Assembly: GCF_014873145.1 (NCBI RefSeq)
Contig: NZ_JADBEK010000001.1
Coordinates: 8,618,001-8,682,000, forward strand
Reading direction: 5' to 3'
Length of the DNA stretch: 64,000 nt
Source: Nonomuraea angiospora
GTDB lineage: Bacteria > Actinomycetota > Actinomycetes > Streptosporangiales > Streptosporangiaceae
Under the pieces are notes generated by a model that saw only the letters and a program-made list of their open reading frames with translations, was not told the origin of the DNA and ran no database searches. This document shows positions 1-8,589 of this stretch, in pieces (position 1 is the first letter of the stretch; each line of letters starts with the position of its first letter). Position numbers and translations under genes: made by a program.

Positions 1-1421
1 CTCGGTCTGAAGGACAGCTCGACCTCGTCCGCCACCGCGGTCGGCACCACCGCCGCGGCCAGGATCTTGTACTCCTTGCCGACCTCCAGCCGGTCCGTCG
101 GCTGGTCGGTGTCCGGGACGACGTTCACGACCCAGCTGCGGCCGGCGCGGTCCTCCAGCTTGGCCTCCTCGAACAGGGCGGTCTTGGTGGCGCTGCCCTC
201 GTCGAGGACCTTCTTGGTGATGTCCACCCTCAGCGCGGCCACCTCGGGGCCGTACGGGAGGTTGTCGGGCATCTTGATGCGGGTGACCGTGGCCCGCCAC
301 TCGATGTTCTTCACCGTGGCCGCCTGGCCGGCGGGGACGACGGTCTCCTTGGTCTCCTTCGTGGTGGTCTTCTCGTAGAAGAGGTAACCGTCGTACGACT
401 GGGCGCCCATGGTGACCAGCGACACGACGACGGCGGCCACGGCGACCAGCACCGTGCGCTTCTTGCGTCCTGCCGGGGCGGCGGCCCGCCCCGGCCCCGG
501 CGGGGCCTCCTGCGGGGCCTCCGGCTCCGGGCCGGGCACAGGGTGGGCCGCGGGTTCCGGCTCGGGACTCTGCCGGCGCGGGAGGGGCGTGCCGGGGCCC
601 TGCGGCGGCGACACGGGGATGGCGGCCGGGACGGCCGGCAGGGGCTGCGTGGTGCCGCCTACGGGCTCGCGGGGGGCCGGGGGCCACACCTGCTGGTCGC
701 CGTGGGCGGCGTGCCGGGCGCGGGGCTGCTGCGGGACAGGGCGAGGAGGCAGCCCCGGCCGCTGCGCCGGGCCCTGCGCGTGTGCGGGGCCCTGCGAGTG
801 CGTCGGTCCCTGACCGTGCGCCGGTCCACGCGCGTGTGCCGGGCCTTGCTCTTGCGCCGGGCCTCGGGCGTGTGCCGGGCCTTGCTCTTGTGCTGGGCCA
901 CGCGCGTGTGCCGGGCCTTGCTCCTGCGCCCGGCCTCGCTCCTGCGCCGGGCCTCCTGCGTGTGCCGGGCCCTGCCCGCGGGCTGGGCTCTGGGGGTATG
1001 CGGGGCCCTGGGGCGCGCTGGGCCACTCCAGTGCCTCCTGCGGCGGGCTGGGGCGGCCCATCGGCTCCCGGGGCGCGTCCGGCCAGCCCATCGCCTCCTG
1101 CGGCCCGCTCGGCCGCCCCTCCGGCGCGTCGTAGCCCGGAGGCGGCGTTCCACGGCCGCCACGGCCGGGCAGGTCGCCCGCGGACGGCACTCGGGGGACC
1201 GGCGCCGTCTCCTCGCCGAGCAGGTCCTGATCGAGGCGCGGGTCGCGCTCGGCAGGCAGGCCGTGCCCGGAGTGCCGCCCCTGCCCGGGCGGCGGGGCGC
1301 CGCGGCCGGAGTGGGCGCCGAGCCCCGGCGGCGGCTCCTGGCTGGGCGGCGGCGGGGGCGGATCGTCCTCGCGCCGCGGGTCGTTCCTGGGTGCGAACCA
1401 GTCGCGCTCGTTCGTGCTCAT
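1..1421 (-). CDS. Membrane-anchored protein with Gly-Pro-Ala repeats (3' end outside window)
   Basis: The frame is open from an ATG at 1421 to the left edge (about 473 residues seen), so the C-terminus is missing. The first 330 or so residues are rich in Pro, Gly, Gln and Ala and include a hexapeptide repeat of the type GPAQEQ/GPAHAR (about 747-980 nt), which should be disordered. A basic KKR precedes one TM helix (around 405-475 nt), followed by an outer domain with mixed charge and beta pattern resembling the domains of the two genes upstream. It starts 7 bp after the stop of the gene at 1429-2073, so the three form an operon. Function unknown. The repeat makes the adjacent antisense frames look open; those are shadows. 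Confidence 0.75.
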   Translation of the reverse strand, partial: MSTNERDWFAPRNDPRREDDPPPPPPSQEPPPGLGAHSGRGAPPPGQGRHSGHGLPAERDPRLDQDLLGEETAPVPRVPSAGDLPGRGGRGTPPPGYDAPEGRPSGPQEAMGWPDAPREPMGRPSPPQEALEWPSAPQGPAYPQSPARGQGPAHAGGPAQERGRAQEQGPAHARGPAQEQGPAHARGPAQEQGPAHARGPAHGQGPTHSQGPAHAQGPAQRPGLPPRPVPQQPRARHAAHGDQQVWPPAPREPVGGTTQPLPAVPAAIPVSPPQGPGTPLPRRQSPEPEPAAHPVPGPEPEAPQEAPPGPGRAAAPAGRKKRTVLVAVAAVVVSLVTMGAQSYDGYLFYEKTTTKETKETVVPAGQAATVKNIEWRATVTRIKMPDNLPYGPEVAALRVDITKKVLDEGSATKTALFEEAKLEDRAGRSWVVNVVPDTDQPTDRLEVGKEYKILAAAVVPTAVADEVELSFRP

Positions 1422-1428
1422 CGTGCGA

Positions 1429-2073
1429 TCACTTCTGGTCGGTCGAGTAGACGTCCTGAGGCGAGGCCGCGAGCTTGCGCGCGCCCTCGTCGTCCAGGCC
1501 GAGATCCACCTCGACCTCCGGCTTGTACGGCTCCACGATGACCTCCTTGCCCAGCCCGAACACGACATGCGCCCCCGCCAGCGCGGACGACGGCACCTCG
1601 AAGAAGAAGCGCCCGCTCTTCCAGATGTCCGGCTGCACCCAAGACATGGCCATCGTGAGGTCGCTGCGCACCCGGTCGGTGGCGTCGAACCTCTTCCCGT
1701 CGGCGGTCAGCAGCTCCGGCTGGCGCAGGTGATAGGGCTTGAGGCTGGACTTGGCCGTGACGTTGACGACGAGGAAGAGGTTGTCGGTCCCGATCGTCTG
1801 GCTGCCGCTCTGGATCGACTTCGCGGCAGTGAACGAGTCGAGCCGCAGGGAGAACCGGCGGGCGTCCACCACCTCGCCCTTGGCGCCCGTGTACGTGATC
1901 GGGTCGGTGATCTCGCCCTCGGCCATGTGCAGGGTCTGCAGCCAGACGGCGCCGCCCAGCAGCACCAGCCCGACAGCGCCGTTGAGCAGCCGGGTGCCGA
2001 TCCCCGGTCCCCGGTCCGCCCTCCTGCCGCGGCGACCGCCCACGGCAGTTGATCTTTGCTGCGTGGCGGTCAC
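1429..2073 (-). CDS. Membrane-anchored extracytoplasmic protein, DUF4352-like
   Basis: 214 residues: a short basic cytoplasmic tail (RRGRRADR), one TM helix at about 29-48, and an outer domain of roughly 150 residues with alternating beta pattern (LFLVVNVTAK, FFFEVPSSAL) that resembles DUF4352/telomeric-repeat-like immunoglobulin folds. No catalytic motif is visible. The start overlaps the stop of the next gene upstream by 4 bp (ATGA), indicating translational coupling, and the gene below starts 7 bp later. It probably forms a family of paralogous anchored domains with both neighbours. Function is not known; a role in an envelope complex with the divergent ATPase genes is inference from position only. 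Confidence 0.75.
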   Translation of the reverse strand: MTATQQRSTAVGGRRGRRADRGPGIGTRLLNGAVGLVLLGGAVWLQTLHMAEGEITDPITYTGAKGEVVDARRFSLRLDSFTAAKSIQSGSQTIGTDNLFLVVNVTAKSSLKPYHLRQPELLTADGKRFDATDRVRSDLTMAMSWVQPDIWKSGRFFFEVPSSALAGAHVVFGLGKEVIVEPYKPEVEVDLGLDDEGARKLAASPQDVYSTDQK

Positions 2074-2738
2074 GTTGCGTCACCCTTCTTGACCGCAAGA
2101 GTCACCCGCGCCTTGATCTCGGGATAGAACTTCATGGTGTCGAGGTCCTCGTTGGCGACCATCTGCCAGCGCGGGACGTTGGTGTTCCACTCGGGCTCGT
2201 ACTCGAACGACGCCACGTCCATCGTGATCTTCTCCGGCGGCTGCTCATCGTCCTTGAGCCGGTAACGGAGGATGACCTGGCTGGTCACCCCCGGGTGCAG
2301 CTGGCGGGTCTCGCCCCCCTTGGCCTGGGCGAAGGTGAACGGCCCCGCGTCCTGGGGGAAGGCGGGAGTGATCTTGACCAGGGAGCCGGCGAAGGAATCG
2401 CTCGTGAAGGCCTGTTCCAGCTTCGCCGGGGGCAGTCCGACCTGGTAGGTCTGGTCGCCCTTGTTGGTGACCTCGAAGACCAGCTCCACGAACCGCTTGT
2501 CCTCGTCGAACTGCGACTCGGCCCGCTCCACCGTCACGCGCGACTCGACGAACTTGGTGGCGTACAGGCCCTGATCGAGCACCGAGCCCGGGCCCAGCGC
2601 CTCGGGCTCCTCGGGGGCCTCGCTCAGCCCGCCCAGGAGAGCGGTGATGCCGACGGCGGTGAATGCCACCAGGGCGATGGCGGGCACCACTACCGGGCGT
2701 CTGGGCTTGTCACTGCTTGCGCCGGAGGGTTCCGTCAT
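2070..2738 (-). CDS. Membrane-anchored extracytoplasmic protein, DUF4352-like
   Basis: 222 residues. Residues 1-14 are cytoplasmic, 15-38 form a TM helix (VVVPAIALVAFTAVGITALL), and the remainder is an outer beta-rich domain with a phrase typical of DUF4352 domains (VELVFEVTNKGDQTYQV) and a C-terminal segment ending in a beta strand and KKGDAT. First gene of the leftward operon, with the following gene overlapping by 4 bp. The family is usually described as binding-like immunoglobulin domains on Gram-positive surfaces; no ligand can be read from the sequence. The ATG at 2738 faces the divergent operon starting at 2909. Confidence 0.78.
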   Translation of the reverse strand: MTEPSGASSDKPRRPVVVPAIALVAFTAVGITALLGGLSEAPEEPEALGPGSVLDQGLYATKFVESRVTVERAESQFDEDKRFVELVFEVTNKGDQTYQVGLPPAKLEQAFTSDSFAGSLVKITPAFPQDAGPFTFAQAKGGETRQLHPGVTSQVILRYRLKDDEQPPEKITMDVASFEYEPEWNTNVPRWQMVANEDLDTMKFYPEIKARVTLAVKKGDAT

Positions 2739-2908
2739 GGGTAAGGATGGTAGTAGGTCTCGCTTGTCCCATCTGCCGCAATACTCCCATCGGACTGGGA
2801 GAATTGCCGAGAAACCCTGCCGCTACGGGCCTCGAAGCTCATACGCTGTCACGGAGCGGAAAGGGTTGGCCCTTACTCCTAACGACATATCGGCGGCCGG
2901 AGGGTCAC
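2739..2908. promoter_or_regulatory. Divergent intergenic region of the membrane/ATPase cluster
   Basis: 170 bp separate the two opposed operons, so both promoters should lie here. A small hairpin (CTCCCA, six-base loop, TGGGAG) sits at about 2786-2803. A ribosome-binding sequence (CGGAGGG, about 2897-2904) precedes the GTG at 2909. No -10/-35 pair stands out. Confidence 0.4.
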
Positions 2909-4852
2909 GTGACGGACGTGCATCCCGAGCATGCCCAGCTCCAGGCGGACCGCATCTACCTGGGCTGGCAGTACATCCTGCTGCACTCCGACCCTGGCCC
3001 GCCGCCCAAGCGCCCCTCCCCGCTCGAGGAGCCCGCCGACTCGCCCGGCCCCGTCGACCCCAACCTGCTGCGCCGCGAGCGGCTCCAGGAGGACATGCTC
3101 AACAAGCCCGTGCGGCTCGTGCGGACGCTCATGCTGATGCTGGCCGTGCTCATCCTGGCTGCGGGCATCGGGGGCTACCTCGCGTGGCCGTTCGCGATCG
3201 CCGGGATCACCGCCGCCGGAGGCGTGGCGGGCATCTGCAGTTACGCGCTGTTGCAGGGCGACCGGGCGGTGAAGTACCGCGTGCTGGAGCAGCAGGCCAG
3301 GGACGAGCGCCGGCGCGAGGAACGTGACAAGGAGCTGTTCCGCGCTCAGGAGGAGCATGCCAAGCGCTACCGGGAGTGGCAGGACTCCAAGGAACGCCAC
3401 GACCGGCAGCTCTCGTGGTACGCGGTCGCCGTACCGGACGAGATCGACCGCATCGACGTGGCGGGCGGCACGCTCCCCGGCTGGTCGGCGCTCATCACGC
3501 TGCTCGGCGCCACGCGCCTCTACAGCGGCGGCCACCTTACCGTGCTCGACCTGTCCGAGGGCGCGATCGCCAAGGACCTGATCGAGCTGGCCAGAAAGGG
3601 TGGCGACGACCCGCTGGTCTGGGTGCTGCCGGTCGATCTGCCCAAGCTCGACCTGGGCGCCACGCTCAAGCCGGAGGCGTTCGCGGACGTGCTGGCGCAC
3701 GTGGTGAGCGTGAGCGAGGAGCACCGCACCACGCGCGACCTCAGCTTCGACAACGCGATCCTGGAGCGGGTGCTCGAAGTGCTCGGCGAGAACGCCACGA
3801 TCAGCCAGGTCACGGCCGCGCTGCGGGCGCTCGCGCAGGTGGGCGACCCGCGCGACGACCTGAGGTTCGGGCTGATCACGGCCACCCAGCTGGAGCGCAT
3901 CGGCACGTTGTTCGGCCGCGGGGTGAGCGAGCGGGTGGTGATCGAGCGGGCCTGGGCGCTGGAGTCGCAGCTGCGCAAGCTGGAGACGCTCGGCACGGAG
4001 GCCGTACGGCTGCCGCCCGCGCGGCTGCGGGTGGTGAGCATGGACCGGCAGGCGGGCGCCTTCGGCAACCGGGTGCTCGGCACGTACGTGGCCACCGCGC
4101 TCACCCACATCCTGCGCCAGTCCCCGGCCTCGGACCGGCCCTGGTACCACACGATCATCGTGGCGGGCGCGGACAAGCTCAGGGGCGACGTGCTCGACCG
4201 GCTGATGGACGCCTGCGAGACCTCCCGTACCGGACTGGTCCTGACTTATCGGTCTTTGACCCCCACGGTGCGGGAGCGGCTCGGCAGGGGGCACGCGGCG
4301 GTGGCGTTCATGCGGCTGGGCAACGCCGAGGACGCGCGCGTCGCCAGCGAGCACGTCGGCACCGAGCACCGGCTGGAGCTGGCCCAGCTCACCGAGACGA
4401 TCAGCGACTCGCTGCCTGGGCTCGACGGCGGCTACACCTCCACGATCTCCCAGGTGGACGAGGACGACATGGGGGACCGCGACGAGAACCTCGCGGATCT
4501 GGCCGGCGACATCACCGAGTCCACCGAGTGGGGCAGGACCGCCGACAAGATCTCCGAGAAGGAGCGGGTGCTGCAGCGCTCGCGCGAGTTCCTCGTCGAG
4601 CCGCACCAGCTCCAGCAGCTCCCCACGACCTCCGTGATCGTCACCGACGCCACGGCCCAGGGCAGGCGCGTACGCCTCGCCGACGCCAACCCCGCCATCC
4701 TGACCTTCCCCAAGACCACGCTCGGCGAACTGGAGGACGTACGCGAGGCCGTGCTCTCGCTCGACCCCAAGGCACAGGGCACCGACGGGGAGCCCCCACC
4801 GAACCTCGGACCACCACCGCCACGCCTGGACTGGCGCAAGGGCAGGCAATGA
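2909..4852 (+). CDS. Two-TM coiled-coil protein with a degenerate ATPase-like domain
   Basis: About 647 residues from the GTG at 2909, which follows CGGAGGG; the frame is open further upstream, but that part lies in the promoter region and reads as non-coding. Order: Pro-rich N-terminus (25-50), two TM helices (about 73-92 and 95-115), a highly charged coiled coil (about 122-168, with REERDKELF and QEEHAKRY), then about 450 residues of alpha/beta pattern. The strand HTIIVAGADKL followed by a helix and GLVLTYRSL looks like the Walker B/sensor part of a VirD4/HerA-type ATPase, but there is no GxxGxGK[ST] loop, and GADK replaces the acidic pair. A catalytically dead ATPase-like partner of the next gene is inference. 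The next gene starts 71 bp later. Confidence 0.7.
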   Translation: MTDVHPEHAQLQADRIYLGWQYILLHSDPGPPPKRPSPLEEPADSPGPVDPNLLRRERLQEDMLNKPVRLVRTLMLMLAVLILAAGIGGYLAWPFAIAGITAAGGVAGICSYALLQGDRAVKYRVLEQQARDERRREERDKELFRAQEEHAKRYREWQDSKERHDRQLSWYAVAVPDEIDRIDVAGGTLPGWSALITLLGATRLYSGGHLTVLDLSEGAIAKDLIELARKGGDDPLVWVLPVDLPKLDLGATLKPEAFADVLAHVVSVSEEHRTTRDLSFDNAILERVLEVLGENATISQVTAALRALAQVGDPRDDLRFGLITATQLERIGTLFGRGVSERVVIERAWALESQLRKLETLGTEAVRLPPARLRVVSMDRQAGAFGNRVLGTYVATALTHILRQSPASDRPWYHTIIVAGADKLRGDVLDRLMDACETSRTGLVLTYRSLTPTVRERLGRGHAAVAFMRLGNAEDARVASEHVGTEHRLELAQLTETISDSLPGLDGGYTSTISQVDEDDMGDRDENLADLAGDITESTEWGRTADKISEKERVLQRSREFLVEPHQLQQLPTTSVIVTDATAQGRRVRLADANPAILTFPKTTLGELEDVREAVLSLDPKAQGTDGEPPPNLGPPPPRLDWRKGRQ

Positions 4853-4923
4853 CATGGTCAATGTCAACGTGACGAGCTGACGGTTGGCGGAATTTAACAA
4901 AGAACCGTCTGTGGGGGAATGAA

Positions 4924-7896
4924 ATGCAGCCGAGTGTGTCGCTGAGTGGGCCTTGGTATCGAATCCAGTCGATCGCAGCACCCTCGCGAAGCTCGTCGGC
5001 GGAGTGGGATTTCGTCACCGTGCTGCCCGCGGTGCTGTCGGCGGCGCAACGCGACCGGCCGTTCGTCATCGGGTGGCTGTCGCGGGGATCCGGCGCGCCG
5101 CTCGAGCTCATCACCAATGCCGGGCCGCTGTCGCCGCCGCGCCAGCCGCGCAGGTCCACCGACGCGCCCGGCCGCCCGAGCGGGCCGCAGCCGCTGCTGT
5201 TCCCGGGCGGGGCGCGCGGGGTCCAGCTCGACGAGGAGTACCTCGCCGATCTGGCGGACCTGGTGTGGACGCCGTGCCCGGGCCGCCAGGCGCCGCCGCT
5301 GGGGAACAAGGGGCGCGAGTTCGACCCGGACGAGCTCAGGCGGCCGACGTTGTTCGAGTCGACGCTGGTGACGCTCATGTCGCGGCCCTTCGCCTGGCTG
5401 GTGGTGGCCGAGCCGACCGACCTGCTCGACGCCGAGGTGGCGCACCTGCGTACCCAGCTCAACGTGCTCAGGCAGTACGGGGACGCCTCCGAGCGCTCCC
5501 GTTTCGACGCCGAGCGGGCCGAGCGGCGCATGCAGGAGCTGGACGCCTTCAGGGAGGCGGGGCTCTGGAACGTTCGCGTGCTGGCCGGGGGCGCCACCGC
5601 CGAGGAGCTGCGGCAGATCGCTCCGGTGCTGGTCGGGTCGGTCGAGATGAGCCATCACCCGTACCGGCTGCGCAGCTCGCACGGCGCCGCCTACGGCCTG
5701 CCGGAGGCCCTCGCCATGACCATGCAGGACCCGGCCGACGGCGCCGCCGCCCCGTTCGCCGCCACCGCCGGGGCTCTGGCGGCGCTGGCCGGGCTGCCCA
5801 GGCGGGAGGTCCCCGGGGTACGCGTGCTCGAATCCGGCTTCTTCGACGTGACGTCCGAGGCCGACGGCGGCGAGCTGGAGCTGGGCGAGATCCTCGACGG
5901 GCAGGACAGGGGCGTCGGGACGTTCCGGGTGCCGCTGGCCACGCTCAACCGGCACGCGTTCGTCACCGGGGCCACCGGCTCGGGCAAGTCGCAGACGGTG
6001 CGCCACCTGCTGGAGCAGCTCAGCCGGGCCCGCATCCCGTGGCTGGCCATCGAGCCCGCCAAGTCCGAGTACGCCGCCATGGCCGGGCGCCTCGACGACC
6101 CGATCACCGTCATCAACCCGTCGGCGCCGGACGGCGTGCCGTTCAGCGTCAACCCGCTCGAACCCGAGCCCGGCTACCCCGTCCAGGCCCACATCGACAT
6201 GGTCAGGGCGCTGTTCATGGCGGCCTTCGACGCCGAGGAGCCGTTCCCGCAGATCATGTCGCTGGCGCTGCAGCGCGTCTACGAGGCCACCGGCTGGGAC
6301 GTCGTCACCGGCGGCGCCGTGCCGGGCTCCAACGTCCCGCCCAGCGTCCCGACCCTCGAACAGCTCCAGCAGCACGCCATGGACGTGATCAAGGAGATCG
6401 GCTACGGCCGCGAGGTCCAGGCCGACGTGGAGGGCTTCATCTCGCTACGGCTGCGGTCCCTGCGGGTCGGCTCGGCGGGGCGCTTCTTCGAGGGCGGCCA
6501 CCCCGCCGACATCGGCGGCCTGCTGGAGCGGGACGTCGTGCTGGCGATCGAGGACGTGGCCAACGACGAGGACAAGGCGTTCCTCATGGGCACGCTCATC
6601 ATCCGGATCGTCGAGCACCTGCGCATGCGGGCCCGCCGGGAGAAGTCCCACGAGCTGCGCCACGTCATCGTGATCGAGGAGGCGCACCGGCTGCTGCGCG
6701 ACCGCGGCCACGGCCGGGCCTCCACGCACGCGGTGGAGCTGCTGGCCGGGCTGCTGGCGGAGATCCGCGCGTACGGCGAGGGCATCGTGGTGGCGGAGCA
6801 GATCCCGACCAAGCTCGTCTCCGACGTCGTCAAGAACACCGCGCTGAAGGTCGTTCACCGGCTCCCGGCCGAGGACGACAGGAAGCTCGTCGGCGCCGCC
6901 ATGAACCTCAGCGACGAGCAGTCCCGCCACGTGGTCTCCCTGCAGCCGGGCTCGGCCGCGGTCTTCGCCGACGGGATGGACCGGCCGCTGCGGGTCCGCG
7001 TACCGCTGGGGGAGGCCCGCGAGAAGGTGCTGCCCGGCCCGCCGCCGCCCATCCGCGGCCGCCGGTCGGCGGCGTGCGGCGCGTCCTGCCGCACCGGGCA
7101 GGCGTGCACGCTGGTGGAGCTGCGCGAGGCCGACGTGCTCGCCGACGCCCCCGAGTGGGCCTGGCTGCGCATCTGGTGCGACACGGTCGTGCTCGCCTTC
7201 GTCAGCAACCGGCCGCTGCCCGGCGTGCCGCGCGCCCTGGGCGCCGCCTGGAGCGAGCTGCCGGCGCGGCGCGGGGAGTGCCTGCTGGCGACCCTGATCG
7301 AACGCTCGGTGCAGCGGCGTGCCTGGTCGCTGCGCAGCTGGTTCGACCCCGCCCTGCTCACCGAGAAGGCCGCCGAGACCGCCACGCGGCTGCTCGCCGG
7401 GCTCGAGGGCGGCGGGGAGCGGCCGGGGGCGTCGTGGGTGATCCCGCAGGTCCGGTGGCTGCACGAGGTGGACAGGCTCTTCCCGTACGGCCACCCGGCC
7501 CCCAACCTGCGCAGCCCGGCGCCGCCCATGGAGTACGCCCTGTTCCGCCAGCCCTCCAACGGCAACGGCGCCAACCCCGACCTCGTCCACACCGAACTGC
7601 TCGGCCACCGTGCCAAGGCTCTGCGGCACCACCCGCTGTCGATGGAGGTGGACCGGAACCGGGCGCTGGCCTGGCGGGTCATCCTGGGGGACGACGAGAA
7701 CGAGAGCGTGCAGCGGGACATCACCACGGTGGCGATCGGGATCGAGTCGTCGGCGCGGCTGCGGCACGTCGGGCAGACGATGGGGGCGGGGTGGCTGGAG
7801 GGCGTGCTGTCGTGGCCACGCCGCTTCGTCCTGCCGTTCGACCACGGCGGCGCCCCGGAGATCGCCTTCGCCGACGCCGCCCCCTCCCCGTCCTGA
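4924..7896 (+). CDS. HerA/VirB4-type (DUF87) ATPase
   Basis: 990 residues. Residues 1-300 form an N-terminal region without a known motif; 320-640 form a HerA/FtsK-superfamily motor with Walker A GATGSGKSQT (349-358), Walker B VIVIEEAH (581-588) and the conserved IVVAEQIPTKL after it, as in DUF87 HerA-like helicases and conjugation ATPases. After the motor comes a cluster Cys718, Cys722, Cys728, perhaps a metal site, then about 260 residues of unknown fold. HerA ATPases form hexamers that pump DNA or protein; no NurA, SIR2 or DUF4297 partner is encoded nearby. It follows the membrane protein at 2909-4852, so a membrane-tethered motor is a reasonable inference. Confidence 0.85.
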   Translation: MQPSVSLSGPWYRIQSIAAPSRSSSAEWDFVTVLPAVLSAAQRDRPFVIGWLSRGSGAPLELITNAGPLSPPRQPRRSTDAPGRPSGPQPLLFPGGARGVQLDEEYLADLADLVWTPCPGRQAPPLGNKGREFDPDELRRPTLFESTLVTLMSRPFAWLVVAEPTDLLDAEVAHLRTQLNVLRQYGDASERSRFDAERAERRMQELDAFREAGLWNVRVLAGGATAEELRQIAPVLVGSVEMSHHPYRLRSSHGAAYGLPEALAMTMQDPADGAAAPFAATAGALAALAGLPRREVPGVRVLESGFFDVTSEADGGELELGEILDGQDRGVGTFRVPLATLNRHAFVTGATGSGKSQTVRHLLEQLSRARIPWLAIEPAKSEYAAMAGRLDDPITVINPSAPDGVPFSVNPLEPEPGYPVQAHIDMVRALFMAAFDAEEPFPQIMSLALQRVYEATGWDVVTGGAVPGSNVPPSVPTLEQLQQHAMDVIKEIGYGREVQADVEGFISLRLRSLRVGSAGRFFEGGHPADIGGLLERDVVLAIEDVANDEDKAFLMGTLIIRIVEHLRMRARREKSHELRHVIVIEEAHRLLRDRGHGRASTHAVELLAGLLAEIRAYGEGIVVAEQIPTKLVSDVVKNTALKVVHRLPAEDDRKLVGAAMNLSDEQSRHVVSLQPGSAAVFADGMDRPLRVRVPLGEAREKVLPGPPPPIRGRRSAACGASCRTGQACTLVELREADVLADAPEWAWLRIWCDTVVLAFVSNRPLPGVPRALGAAWSELPARRGECLLATLIERSVQRRAWSLRSWFDPALLTEKAAETATRLLAGLEGGGERPGASWVIPQVRWLHEVDRLFPYGHPAPNLRSPAPPMEYALFRQPSNGNGANPDLVHTELLGHRAKALRHHPLSMEVDRNRALAWRVILGDDENESVQRDITTVAIGIESSARLRHVGQTMGAGWLEGVLSWPRRFVLPFDHGGAPEIAFADAAPSPS

Positions 7897-7994
7897 CCTG
7901 CGGGTGTCAGCCGTTGCGGCGGTGGGCTCGGCGATGACGGTGGCGGGGTGTCAGCGGTCGCGGCGGCGGGTCTCGGCGATGACGGCGGCGGGTC

Positions 7995-8408
7995 TCAGCG
8001 GTCGCGGCGGCGTTCGAGGCGCTTGCGGCGGGCCACCGCCCGCCTGTGCTCCGCAGCCTCCCGCCGCCGGGCCCGCCGGTCGTCCGCCGCCTCGGCCTTC
8101 CGGCTCTCCAGCTCCAGCCGCAGCGCCTCCTGGGAGGCCGTGCTCCGGCGGGACACCCCGGCCGCCGCCCGGGCCGCCAGTTTCGCGGCCCGCTTGGGGT
8201 TGACCCGCTTGGCCTCCCGCCCCTCCGAAGGGACGGGAGGCGAGGAGGCCGCCCGTTCGAGCAGCGCGACGCCGTGCCGCCGCAGGAACTCGTACAACTC
8301 CGGATCGGTGGGCTCGGACCCGAGCGTGAAACGGGTCGCCCGCACCGTGCCGTCCTCGACGATCTCGAGCACGCCGACCCAGAACGGCCCATCCAGATAG
8401 ACCGACAT
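7995..8408 (-). CDS. YjdF-family protein (DUF2992)
   Basis: About 137 residues. The N-terminal phrase MSVYLDGPFWVGVLEIVEDG and FTLGSEPTDPELYEFL match the YjdF/DUF2992 family, whose biochemical function is not settled. The C-terminal half is Arg/Lys/Ala-rich (RRAVARRKRLERRRDR at the end), typical of the family and suggestive of nucleic-acid binding. The ATG at 8408 fits the family start; GTG codons 9-12 nt upstream, just after GGAGGG, are alternatives. Divergent from murT. A much longer leftward frame continues upstream through murT but is only its antisense shadow. Confidence 0.75.
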   Translation of the reverse strand: MSVYLDGPFWVGVLEIVEDGTVRATRFTLGSEPTDPELYEFLRRHGVALLERAASSPPVPSEGREAKRVNPKRAAKLAARAAAGVSRRSTASQEALRLELESRKAEAADDRRARRREAAEHRRAVARRKRLERRRDR

Positions 8409-8589
8409 CGTCACCACGTCGCCCTCCATGCGTGTATGCCGAAATGACGGCCTGTCGAGGCCGCTTTCCGGCACACCGGACATCCCATGGAAGGGCGGAT
8501 ACGGTGAAGCTTCGCCCGGGCTACCGACCGGGCCGCGTTTTCGTGTGCGTCTCCAGACTATCGGCCAATGCCGACTAGGATCCTTGGGC

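Noticed and set aside
1..1421. Collagen-like protein
   Set aside because: Glycine occurs every sixth, not every third, residue.
2879..4981. Leftward frame of 700 codons
   Set aside because: Antisense of the coiled-coil membrane protein; no ribosome site or motif.
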